Assembly (NCBI RefSeq): GCF_000416985.1
Contig: NZ_ATDL01000015.1
Coordinates: 124,001 to 188,000 of the forward strand
From: Sphingobacterium paucimobilis HER1398
GTDB taxonomy: Bacteria > Bacteroidota > Bacteroidia > Sphingobacteriales > Sphingobacteriaceae
Reading direction: 5' to 3'
DNA: 64,000 nucleotides
Shown here: one piece after another, positions 1 to 8,123 of the stretch
Layout: the number at the start of each line of letters is the position of its first letter
How positions within the stretch are numbered: position 1 is the first letter of the stretch
Program-made: the position numbers and the translations under genes
The notes under the pieces: generated by a model
What the model saw: the letters and a program-made list of their open reading frames with translations, nothing else
The model's database searches: none
What the model was told of the DNA's origin: nothing

Positions 1-1297
1 GAATCCCTTCATTACGTATGATCATCATACCTTGTCGATCTTCTGTAATTCCTTCTTTGAGCGAGTAAGTATATTGAGGCCGATGTCCATTCATTATGGT
101 CGGCATAAAGCCAAACTGAATACCAGGCAGCTCTTTTAGTTCCTCACCCACTTCGATAATATGTGTAGAGATCATAAAAAGTGATTGCCGGTAACGTGCA
201 AAGCCCCGTGTTACGGCTAAGGTACCGTCAAAGGCATCCTTGACATTAGTTCCCTTAAATAGTTCGTCGAAGAATAACACCAATCTGGCACCTGACGCTA
301 CAGCTTCAGCGGCTTGCTTGACGCGTATTACCTCCGAGTAGAAATGACTATATCCTAAAGCAACATTGTCGGCCACATTGATGGATGAATACATCCCCTC
401 TCTGACAGAAAATTCATAGGATTTTGCAGCAACAGGGAATCCCATATGAGCAAGATAAAGAGATATCCCCAAGGTCTTCATCCAAGTGGACTTACCAGCC
501 ATATTGGCTCCTGTTAGGAAAAAAAGGTTATGCTCTTGACCCAAGTGAAAATCATTACCTACAGCATGTTCAATAGCGGGATGCCTGAGATCAATTCCTT
601 TCCAAATATTGGTCTCTACGGATTGAACAATGGGATAAGTAAAATTGCGCTCCCTTGCTACATTACTGACTGCAATATACACGTCCAACTCGGCGATAAA
701 CGACAATATATCTCCTACACAAGATGACAAGCTACCTTGAAGCTGTTGTTGATAACGTGCAATCTGGAATAAGGTAAAACCTTCGTAAATATTACTAACC
801 ACTAACTCTCTAAAGACCCCAGACTGTATTTGTTGTCGTATGAGTTCGATACGCTGTGACATAGGATATGGCATATCTTTGAGCTTCGGTATTAATTGAT
901 CTAATTTTTGTAAGACCGACACCAGTGCATGTAATGCCTGCAATTCTTTCTTGAATCGTGTATCGTTCAATAGCTGAACAAGTAAGCGATTCCAAAAAAC
1001 CTGAAAGTAAGTTTTGATCGTGCTTTGAGAATATACCCGCGAAAAGTATTCTGCGAGTTCAGAAAGTTCTTTAGCATCAAAGGGAAACTCAATATCCTTG
1101 TGCTGAAAAAAGCGAAAGCAATCAATTCGATTTTCTATTTCTTCTTTAGTGACCAAAGGAACTTTAAACATCCGGTCTAGCAGATGCTCCCCCGCCCTGC
1201 TTTTAACACGGGAAAATAACTGTTGGACAGAACCTGGTTTAGATCGTCCCAATAGGTTAAGCTCTTCGAGCGTCTGTTGGTCTACTTTAAATTTCAT
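1..1297 (-). CDS. MutS-like ATPase (domains III/V only), 3' end outside window
   Basis: The frame is open without a stop from an ATG at 1295-1297 to the window edge, about 432 codons, so the C-terminus is missing. Near residue 265 it shows the MutS-type Walker A GANMAGKST, followed by SINVADN, a Walker B-like FFDELFKGTN and STHIIE. This is the order of the MutS ATPase domain (domain V) behind a helical lever/core region. The N-terminal mismatch-binding and connector domains of true MutS are absent, so I do not call it a mismatch repair protein. It is clearly paralogous to its upstream neighbour along its length, sharing LYLAH-GFP, EFSV, SHFY-EV and NGHRP/EGHRP segments. The start overlaps that neighbour's 3' end by 11 bp, which suggests translational coupling and possibly a heterodimer. 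It is the last visible gene of a long minus-strand operon. Function unknown. Confidence 0.85.
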   Translation of the reverse strand, partial: MKFKVDQQTLEELNLLGRSKPGSVQQLFSRVKSRAGEHLLDRMFKVPLVTKEEIENRIDCFRFFQHKDIEFPFDAKELSELAEYFSRVYSQSTIKTYFQVFWNRLLVQLLNDTRFKKELQALHALVSVLQKLDQLIPKLKDMPYPMSQRIELIRQQIQSGVFRELVVSNIYEGFTLFQIARYQQQLQGSLSSCVGDILSFIAELDVYIAVSNVARERNFTYPIVQSVETNIWKGIDLRHPAIEHAVGNDFHLGQEHNLFFLTGANMAGKSTWMKTLGISLYLAHMGFPVAAKSYEFSVREGMYSSINVADNVALGYSHFYSEVIRVKQAAEAVASGARLVLFFDELFKGTNVKDAFDGTLAVTRGFARYRQSLFMISTHIIEVGEELKELPGIQFGFMPTIMNGHRPQYTYSLKEGITEDRQGMMIIRNEGI

Positions 1298-2591
1298 GCG
1301 TTACTCCTTTCTCCAGAATATCTAATATTTGCTCATTTTGTATAATAAGCATACCATGGCGATCATCGCTCACTCCATCTTCCAATGTATAAGTATAAAC
1401 TGGACGATGTCCCTCCATCTTCGTAGGCAGGAACTGAAATCCGATCGCACCTTCTTCACACAAGGGTTCGGTAGCCTCCACAATATGGGATGATATCACA
1501 AACTGACTGTTTTCCGATTGAAGAAAACGTCGGCTGACAGCGACAGTTGCTTCCATCGCGTCTTTCACATTGGTCCCCCTAAATAACTCGTCGAATATTA
1601 CGAAAATAGATTTACCTGCTCGCAGACTTTCTACCACATCCTTGACCCGTAATACTTCAACATAAAAATGACTGGCTCCCATACCTAAATCATCAGGGAG
1701 ATTTATGGTCGTGAATATACCGTCAAGGACAGAAAATTCCATACTCACAGCTGGGACAGGAAACCCCAGGTGTGCCAAATAAAGAGCAAGTGCCAGTGAA
1801 CGCAGAAAAGTACTCTTTCCGGCCATATTAGCACCGGTCAGAAATAATAAGCGTCTTTCCTTACTAAATTCAAAACTATTGGCGACAGCCCCTTCAATGG
1901 TTGGGTAATACACCCCAGTAGCCCGCAGTATACCAGTCCCTCTCGGTAAGACGGTCGGTAGTGCCCAACCGTGCTTTGAAGCAGATTTTCCGACAGCGAG
2001 ATAGGCATCTAGACGGTACAGATGTTGTAACAACTCTTTTAACTCGATCCAGGCAACACTTCGAAACAAGGTATCAAAAGCAGTTACAGCACTATAGGAC
2101 AACTTCTTACCATTAAAACTTCCTAATACTGGTTGTAGTGATGGTAGACTCAGTATCGACAAAATGGAAGTGACAAGTTCCTCCAGCCCTACTGCTTTCA
2201 TTGCAGCATCGGAATGAAAAAAACTATCTACCCTTTGCAACAGATCCAACATAGCTAATACCCCCTCCTCTATCTCTTTATCTTGCAGATAAAGTGCTTC
2301 GCGCTCTTGCTCCTCTGCCTGCGAATGCTGCATATAGCGCTCTACAATATCAAAAAGATTGGACGGAAAGGGAAAATCAAGGCCTATTGCCGAAAGGTAT
2401 GAAAACATACGGATACGTTTTTTTATATCTTCCTCAGCGGACAAAGGCTGTAAAAACAATTGCTGTAGATGTTGAGTGCCTCCACGTGTATAAGTATGAT
2501 CAAAAAGTTTGAATAATGGGGAATTTCTCAAATCCCCCATTAACCCTAAATCGCAACGGCTCTGTTCATCAATTTCTAATAATGGTTTCAT
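1287..2591 (-). CDS. MutS-like ATPase (domains III/V only), 434 aa
   Basis: This 434-aa protein has the MutS ATPase signature: Walker A GANMAGKST near residue 254, a TTINLPDD segment, Walker B FDELFRGTN (true MutS has DELGRGT) and SSHIVE. Residues 1-230 are mostly helical and resemble the MutS core/lever region. There is no mismatch-recognition domain (no N-terminal Phe-X-Glu module) and no Smr or KOW domain, so it is neither MutS1 nor MutS2. MutS-like ATPases of this short form occur in Bacteroidota, but I know of no established role. Its stop codon overlaps the start of the next paralogue, and its own ATG lies 1 bp after the stop of the ABC permease gene. Tight packing with a SusCD-ABC operon argues for a role in that pathway rather than general DNA repair (inference). 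Confidence 0.88.
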   Translation of the reverse strand: MKPLLEIDEQSRCDLGLMGDLRNSPLFKLFDHTYTRGGTQHLQQLFLQPLSAEEDIKKRIRMFSYLSAIGLDFPFPSNLFDIVERYMQHSQAEEQEREALYLQDKEIEEGVLAMLDLLQRVDSFFHSDAAMKAVGLEELVTSILSILSLPSLQPVLGSFNGKKLSYSAVTAFDTLFRSVAWIELKELLQHLYRLDAYLAVGKSASKHGWALPTVLPRGTGILRATGVYYPTIEGAVANSFEFSKERRLLFLTGANMAGKSTFLRSLALALYLAHLGFPVPAVSMEFSVLDGIFTTINLPDDLGMGASHFYVEVLRVKDVVESLRAGKSIFVIFDELFRGTNVKDAMEATVAVSRRFLQSENSQFVISSHIVEATEPLCEEGAIGFQFLPTKMEGHRPVYTYTLEDGVSDDRHGMLIIQNEQILDILEKGVTHEI

Positions 2592-2592
2592 A

Positions 2593-4950
2593 TTATTGAC
2601 GGTTACGACGAATTAAAAATACGATGGAAAAAAGTAACAGCAGACCCGGCAAAATGTACAGCATCACTATTTTTTGAATTCCTGCCGTAGTTGCAGTTAA
2701 ATTCAGAAAGATATCGTTCCTTTTATCCTTCGTGATAAAAACGGGAAATAGGTTATCCGTCATCCAACTGTACATCGGCAATAGATCCCAAATCGGATTG
2801 ACACGCAACGTACTGCCTACGTCGGCATCGCCATGAATAGAAACACGTTGGGTTTTATCATCAACCTTTTTAGACAGTGTCAACCAAACATCGAAATTAG
2901 GTTGCTTTATATCTCCTCGATCAGGCTCAAATAATGGCGGTAATGAATCCAGTACCACTATACCTCTCTTTAAGAAAGTATTACGGTTAGCCTGTGTTTG
3001 TGACAAAGTCCTTATAGCATACTCAGAGTTATCCTGATCATAATTCATGGCTGTAGCACCGACCACCTTTCGATAAAGGCCAGCACTATCTATCTTTGTT
3101 TTCTTTTGTATTGCTTCTACTATTGAAGGGAATGGTTCTGGGACTATTGCTACCAGTTCACTAGGAATATTGAGAGGAATAACGTGATCAGGCATCTCAT
3201 CGTACGTTACTTCAATCAACCGACCAGGCAATAATGTTACGCCAGTATACAGAGAATCGAGCAAAGGATTTAGAATCATCTGCTTATCGGGTTCCCCAAA
3301 CAAAGCAACATTACCACCTTTATCAGCAAACTTTTTTATTTTCGCTATTTTAGAAGAACTGAGCTCTGTCTTAGGGTCGGCAACAGCGAGTATCTTTATC
3401 CCTTCTGGAATCTCTTGGGTATCTAAATTGATAGAATCTACATCATAAGCAAAGTTAATCAGTGATAATCTAAAAAGACGATCTATGGTATGTTTATAAT
3501 ACTCCCTCTCACCTAACTTATAGATATTTCTCTCGAGGTTACCTGTTGTAAAAAGCAACTTAGGAGCGTGCTCTTGCTGTAGCCTTCTAAGAGCGGACGA
3601 TACATGCATCTCATCTGGCCAATAAGTGTCATCAGGAAAGGTTCTTATAATGGCTGATTTACCGGTGGACTCTAGTGTCATAAACGGCATTGCGTATTCA
3701 TCCTGGTAATCGCCTAGTTTGCGTATGGAATCGGGTGAGATAAAACGGTCAAAATCCGATTTATTTCCGCGCCCTTCTAATTGAAGAAGTGCAATTTCCT
3801 CGAGACTCTTCCCCTTATAATTTTTAAACAATGTGCTATCCCCATCTTTGACATCATAATAATACACGTAGTCAAATTTGATATCTGGCCGGAAGCGAAC
3901 ATATTTCTCCCAAAACCCCCATACATATTCATTTCTATTAGCAGGCGATGCACGATCGTAATACCTACTAAACAGGTTGACATAAAGAGTTGCCTTGAGT
4001 GGCTTTTCCTTAGGTAAATCACTGATAATCTGCTGACTCTTAGCTTTGATGGTATTATCTTTATTCGTGGTCACATCTATATAATAACGGATAGACGGTT
4101 TCATCGACAAGTATCCCGCAAACAATATGGGAATGATAACAACAAGATGCCTCAGCAGCGTTACAGACCAAGGTTTGGATTCGATAGATCGTTGCATACG
4201 CAGCCAAGTAAGTAACAGGAACAATATGCAAATCGACAGATAATATACGAGATCGTAAGACGTAATGAGACCGAGAATCATCTTTTCAGCTCTACCTGCA
4301 ATTGACAGAAAAAATGTAAATTCTCTGAAGAAATCGTACTGTTGCCACAAGGAAGATATATTTCCCAAAATGAACAACGTCAAAAACGTAGCCAAAGCCG
4401 AAATAACTGGATATACCGTAAGACTGCTGAAATACATACCAATTGCAATGTAACAGGCCGACATCAAAAACATAGCCAGCAGACTGGGCACCAAGTACCC
4501 CCAATCCACATTTGATATCGAAAAAGTACCGTAAACCACAAAAACGCCAACGATAATTACAAGGATAAGTGCAAAAACTAATAAAGAAAGATACTTACCC
4601 AACAGAACATCTCTCATTTTCAGAGGAGATGAATGCAATAAACGGATAGTACCGGCAACCTTCTCTTTACTGATGATCGCCATGGTCAACAGTGGAAAAA
4701 ACAGGTATAAGTGCTGAAAGACCCTTGGATAGATTGATTCGGTGAAAATTGATTTTGACAGCCCCCCATGAAAACCAGAGAAAGAGCTATCGTTTTCGAT
4801 CAACATATCCTGCCATTTGCTTAGTGCTTCTATTATTGAGTAATATGAAAAAGAGCATAGTGCTATAAAAGCAATTAGTAAAAACCAAGCTATAGGTGAA
4901 AAGAACAACTGCCTGAGCTCTTCTTTTGCAATTCGAAGTATCAATTTCAT
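2593..4950 (-). CDS. GldF/GldG-type fused ABC transporter permease, 785 aa
   Basis: Residues 1-250 form a six-helix ABC-2 permease like GldF, beginning with an amphipathic stretch before the first membrane helix (AWFLLIAFIALCSF). A further membrane helix lies near 268-285. A large extracytoplasmic domain follows (about 290-740) that resembles GldG/ABC_transp_aux, including a KPLKATLYVN-type segment and a LLFTTGN segment. A C-terminal helix (LPGLLLLFSIVFLI) ends with RRNRQ. In gliding flavobacteria GldF and GldG are separate proteins that work with the ATPase GldA; here they are one chain. The ATPase gene lies 5 bp upstream, so the two should form one transporter in the inner membrane. No other gliding genes are visible, so a gliding role is not supported. 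The substrate is unknown, and the preceding SusCD-lipoprotein genes suggest a shared pathway. Confidence 0.85.
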   Translation of the reverse strand: MKLILRIAKEELRQLFFSPIAWFLLIAFIALCSFSYYSIIEALSKWQDMLIENDSSFSGFHGGLSKSIFTESIYPRVFQHLYLFFPLLTMAIISKEKVAGTIRLLHSSPLKMRDVLLGKYLSLLVFALILVIIVGVFVVYGTFSISNVDWGYLVPSLLAMFLMSACYIAIGMYFSSLTVYPVISALATFLTLFILGNISSLWQQYDFFREFTFFLSIAGRAEKMILGLITSYDLVYYLSICILFLLLTWLRMQRSIESKPWSVTLLRHLVVIIPILFAGYLSMKPSIRYYIDVTTNKDNTIKAKSQQIISDLPKEKPLKATLYVNLFSRYYDRASPANRNEYVWGFWEKYVRFRPDIKFDYVYYYDVKDGDSTLFKNYKGKSLEEIALLQLEGRGNKSDFDRFISPDSIRKLGDYQDEYAMPFMTLESTGKSAIIRTFPDDTYWPDEMHVSSALRRLQQEHAPKLLFTTGNLERNIYKLGEREYYKHTIDRLFRLSLINFAYDVDSINLDTQEIPEGIKILAVADPKTELSSSKIAKIKKFADKGGNVALFGEPDKQMILNPLLDSLYTGVTLLPGRLIEVTYDEMPDHVIPLNIPSELVAIVPEPFPSIVEAIQKKTKIDSAGLYRKVVGATAMNYDQDNSEYAIRTLSQTQANRNTFLKRGIVVLDSLPPLFEPDRGDIKQPNFDVWLTLSKKVDDKTQRVSIHGDADVGSTLRVNPIWDLLPMYSWMTDNLFPVFITKDKRNDIFLNLTATTAGIQKIVMLYILPGLLLLFSIVFLIRRNRQ

Positions 4951-4955
4951 GTTAT

Positions 4956-5873
4956 TTATTTTTTATTGGTCAACTCCCGGAAGACTTCGTCCATATTATT
5001 CTCTATAGGACGCATAGACTTCAATTTCCATCCTTTTTGTATCGATAGTTCCATCAGCTGTTGTGATAGGATATCCAGATTATCGTAAGATATTTTAAAT
5101 GTTCCTTTTGTCTCGATCTCCACACTGTTGACTCCAGGTAACTGGGCAAGCTGTTCCAGATGAGGCGGATTATCAAATATAACCTGTAGATAGGTCGATT
5201 GTATCTGTTGCTGAAAGACTGATGTCCTGTCCGAGAATAATACCTCACCTTTATCAATGAGAATAATTTCATCACATAATTGAGCTATCTCCGTCAATAT
5301 GTGTGAAGATAATAGCACCAAACTCTGCTCAGCCACTTCCTTTATTAGCCGACGGGTCTCGATCAGTTGATTCGGATCAAGGCCATTGGTCGGTTCATCC
5401 ATCACCACCAAGAGCGGTTTATGGATGATCGCCTGCGCAATCCCCACACGTTGTCGGTATCCTCCAGATAGGTTTTTTAAAAGACGTCTTCTAAAATGCA
5501 TAATCTGACAACGTTCCAATACCTCTTCTACAGCTTTAGGAATAAGCTTCGTTTCCATAAGTCGTAGGCTAGCAGTATAATAAAGATACTCTTCTACACT
5601 CAGGTCTAAATACAAAGGAAGTATCTGCGGCAGGAAACCTATCGAGGTCTTAGCACGCTGTGGTTGCTTTCTCAGATCTACTCCATTGACTATCACGCGT
5701 CCATCTGTCGGCTTTAGCGCACCACATATAATATTCATCAGGGTGGATTTGCCGGCACCGTTGGCTCCTAGCAGCCCATATGCTCCGACCTTTGGGATAT
5801 CGACATTTATGTCACGAATAGCCCATCCTGCCCCATATTTGTGGGACAGGTTTTCTGTTGTTAAAATACTCAT
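4956..5873 (-). CDS. ABC transporter ATP-binding protein, GldA-like
   Basis: This 305-aa protein has all motifs of an ABC ATPase: Walker A GANGAGKST (36-44), Q-loop Gln83, signature LSGGYRQR (135-142), Walker B LLVVMDEP (154-161), D-loop NGLDP, and switch His191 in LLSSH. The C-terminal ~90 residues match the accessory domain seen in CcmA/GldA-type exporter ATPases. It is the energising subunit for the fused GldF/GldG-type permease encoded 5 bp downstream. The gene sits 18 bp after the DUF4397-like lipoprotein gene in the same minus-strand run. It most resembles GldA and generic ABC-2 ATPases. The transported compound cannot be inferred from sequence. Confidence 0.93.
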   Translation of the reverse strand: MSILTTENLSHKYGAGWAIRDINVDIPKVGAYGLLGANGAGKSTLMNIICGALKPTDGRVIVNGVDLRKQPQRAKTSIGFLPQILPLYLDLSVEEYLYYTASLRLMETKLIPKAVEEVLERCQIMHFRRRLLKNLSGGYRQRVGIAQAIIHKPLLVVMDEPTNGLDPNQLIETRRLIKEVAEQSLVLLSSHILTEIAQLCDEIILIDKGEVLFSDRTSVFQQQIQSTYLQVIFDNPPHLEQLAQLPGVNSVEIETKGTFKISYDNLDILSQQLMELSIQKGWKLKSMRPIENNMDEVFRELTNKK

Positions 5874-5891
5874 ATTATAGTTTATAGTTCT

Positions 5892-6665
5892 TTAAAAATG
5901 ATGGACCAGAATTGTAGAAAAACTGGGACTTGTCAACTTGTGGGGTCCTCCTGTTAACACCAAGCTGACGCTACGATTGCGATAAATATTTGTATTAAGG
6001 GACTCTGTGGATATATCCAAACTAAATTCACAGAGCACCTGTCCCGAAATAGCGTCCCTAAATTCAAAGACATAGGGTGGGGTTCCTTTTTTCGCAGATA
6101 ACATATGGAAATTGTTGTTGATCTTATCCAGATAAGATATTTCTTGTTGCGGACGATCACTTCCCCGAATGTAGACATCTACTGCAGACTGGTCCGGTGC
6201 TAAATGAACGAATCTTACGCCAACAAGGCTATCTGCAGGGGATAATCGGGGCAATTGTTCGTTTACCGTTCTATACTCCGGATTCTGCAAAGTTCCTGTT
6301 AGGAAAAGCGTCTGGATCGGAGCAGCATCGGCATCGATCGGTATTAAAAATAAAGGTTCGCTATCCGGTAGCGTATCAGGAACATGAAACAAGCCTAGTT
6401 CTTTATTCTTAGAATTAATAGTATACTGCCCTCCAGTGGTAAACCAAACGCCGTAGTTAACCTGATTGGCTGTCATATATCGAATAGGTTGTCGCCCTTT
6501 AAAATTAGTCTTAAGCGTACCAGCACCGACTACTGCATGCACCAGCGTCAAGGAGCTGACTCTTTGTAGCTCTTGATCTTCCTGCTTACAAGCGGAAACA
6601 CAAAACAGACTAAACAAAGTTCCTATTGTACAACATTTTTTAACGAACTTGATCATAACCTTCAT
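5892..6665 (-). CDS. DUF4397-like lipoprotein, 257 aa
   Basis: A predicted lipoprotein: an N-terminal basic/hydrophobic stretch leads to a lipobox at FCVSAC (Cys26). The mature part contains the segment VRFVHLAPDQSAVDVYI near residues 147-163, typical of DUF4397 proteins. The start codon lies inside the upstream SusD gene (26-bp overlap), and a second Met at codon 4 is an equally possible start. In Bacteroidota such lipoproteins often follow SusD and act as accessory surface-exposed ligand-binding proteins (family knowledge, not shown here). Position between SusD and the ABC ATPase suggests it serves the same transport route. Confidence 0.78.
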   Translation of the reverse strand: MKVMIKFVKKCCTIGTLFSLFCVSACKQEDQELQRVSSLTLVHAVVGAGTLKTNFKGRQPIRYMTANQVNYGVWFTTGGQYTINSKNKELGLFHVPDTLPDSEPLFLIPIDADAAPIQTLFLTGTLQNPEYRTVNEQLPRLSPADSLVGVRFVHLAPDQSAVDVYIRGSDRPQQEISYLDKINNNFHMLSAKKGTPPYVFEFRDAISGQVLCEFSLDISTESLNTNIYRNRSVSLVLTGGPHKLTSPSFSTILVHHF

Positions 6666-8112
6666 TTTGAATTAAGTTTTTATTGTTTCTTATTTCCTCT
6701 TCTGGAATCGGGTATAGCAGTTGCCAGTCTCCAAGCCAAGGACTATTGACCGGATACTGAGCGAGTAAGGCTTTGGCCCTTCCGCTTCTACATATATCTA
6801 TCCAATAATGTCCCCATTCAACAAAGAACTCAACTTGGCGCTCCTGCCAGAGAGATGCGATCAATCCCTGCCGATCTAATGTTAATGGCAGATCGTCCAA
6901 ACCGGCGCGGTCACGAATTCTATTTAAATCTGTACGTGCTGCAGCAATATCCCCACTGGGATCAATCAGTGCTGCTTCGGCACGGATTAAGTACATCTCA
7001 GCAAGTCGCAATACCATATAGTATTCTGGAGAAGGAGCCCCTAGCGCACCATTGTGCCTTCCCTGTTTATATTTAAAAGGATAATAAACAGGGGTCGGCG
7101 ATGGCAACTGGGAGGCCGTACGGTCGGTATGACCCACCCAGATGTTTTTGCGTTGATCATCAGGCTGAAAACTGGCCAATAGATTATCGGAAAGTCTGTA
7201 GTATGCTCCTCCTGTATTTATGGGATTAGGCAGAAGCACAATTCCCTCGGGTGTAGCATTCAGCAAATCCGAATAGTTATTAGTAGGAAGAAGCTGCAGT
7301 ATAGCCTCGGAGTTGTTGGCCTTGAATACATTCGAAAGATCCTCCAAGTTGAAAAGTTCGGAAGCTTGTATGACTTGATTTGCTTTTAACAAAGCGTTTG
7401 GATAATCTTTTCTATATAGATACGCTCTTGCTTGCAATGCGAGGGAAGCCCAAGCATTGACACGGACACGCTGTCCCGAGCCCGCAGCGAATACTCTTGG
7501 CAAATTACGTTCGGCTTCCTGCAGATCAATTAAGATCTGATTGTAAACTTGATCCTGTGGTGTTCGCCTATAGGTACGTGTCTGATTAAAATCCGTTGTG
7601 AGCACTAATGGAACATCACCAAAAAACTGGAGAAGAGACAAATGTGAAAACGCTCTCCAAAATTTGGCCTCCGCAATAAATTGTCGTTTTACACTATCTC
7701 TCAACTCTGTAGATTCGGATTTTAAAATCCCCTCTATCGTTGCATTAGCTAAAAATATTGCCCGATAAGCAGATGTCCACATCTGATCTGCATTTTCTTT
7801 GTTTAATTGCCATAACACAGGCATACCACTGGACCCCAGATCTGATTGTACTATCTCGTAAGAAGACCGGGCTCCCGCTAGAGTCGTCAGTCCTCCTGAA
7901 AAAATACTGCTACTGATATTATTTCCAGAAGTGCCATGAATGAGATAGTTATAAAGTCCCATCAAAGCATTTTCCGCTTGTTTTTCCGTAGCAAACATCT
8001 TTACTTGTGCAATAGCATCACGAGGCTCGTCAATAACCAACCATTTGGAACATCCACCAAACAAAATGGCTATGATAAAACTAAAGGAGATTATTAGATT
8101 TACTTTTTTCAT
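6640..8112 (-). CDS. SusD/RagB-like outer-membrane lipoprotein (pair 1)
   Basis: 490 aa with a lipoprotein signal ending at FGGC (Cys21). The SusD hallmarks are an N-terminal KWLVIDEPRDAI-like segment, tetratricopeptide-like helices in the middle (for example AEAKFWRAFSHLSLLQFFGDVPLV), and a C-terminal RLAEMYLIRAEA plus a conserved RQVEFFVEWGHYWIDICR region. SusD caps the SusC channel and binds the ligand. The gene starts 11 bp after SusC and ends inside the DUF4397-like lipoprotein gene. The ligand is not evident because no glycoside hydrolase or peptidase lies in this operon; the downstream genes encode an ABC transporter and MutS-like ATPases. Confidence 0.92.
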   Translation of the reverse strand: MKKVNLIISFSFIIAILFGGCSKWLVIDEPRDAIAQVKMFATEKQAENALMGLYNYLIHGTSGNNISSSIFSGGLTTLAGARSSYEIVQSDLGSSGMPVLWQLNKENADQMWTSAYRAIFLANATIEGILKSESTELRDSVKRQFIAEAKFWRAFSHLSLLQFFGDVPLVLTTDFNQTRTYRRTPQDQVYNQILIDLQEAERNLPRVFAAGSGQRVRVNAWASLALQARAYLYRKDYPNALLKANQVIQASELFNLEDLSNVFKANNSEAILQLLPTNNYSDLLNATPEGIVLLPNPINTGGAYYRLSDNLLASFQPDDQRKNIWVGHTDRTASQLPSPTPVYYPFKYKQGRHNGALGAPSPEYYMVLRLAEMYLIRAEAALIDPSGDIAAARTDLNRIRDRAGLDDLPLTLDRQGLIASLWQERQVEFFVEWGHYWIDICRSGRAKALLAQYPVNSPWLGDWQLLYPIPEEEIRNNKNLIQNEGYDQVR

Positions 8113-8123
8113 AACTGATCGTT

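Noticed and set aside
1..2591. DNA mismatch repair MutS
   Set aside because: Both proteins lack the mismatch-binding and connector domains, and their length is half that of MutS.
2593..5873. Gliding motility ABC transporter
   Set aside because: The subunits resemble GldA and GldF/GldG, but no other gld or spr genes are present and the genes belong to a SusCD operon.
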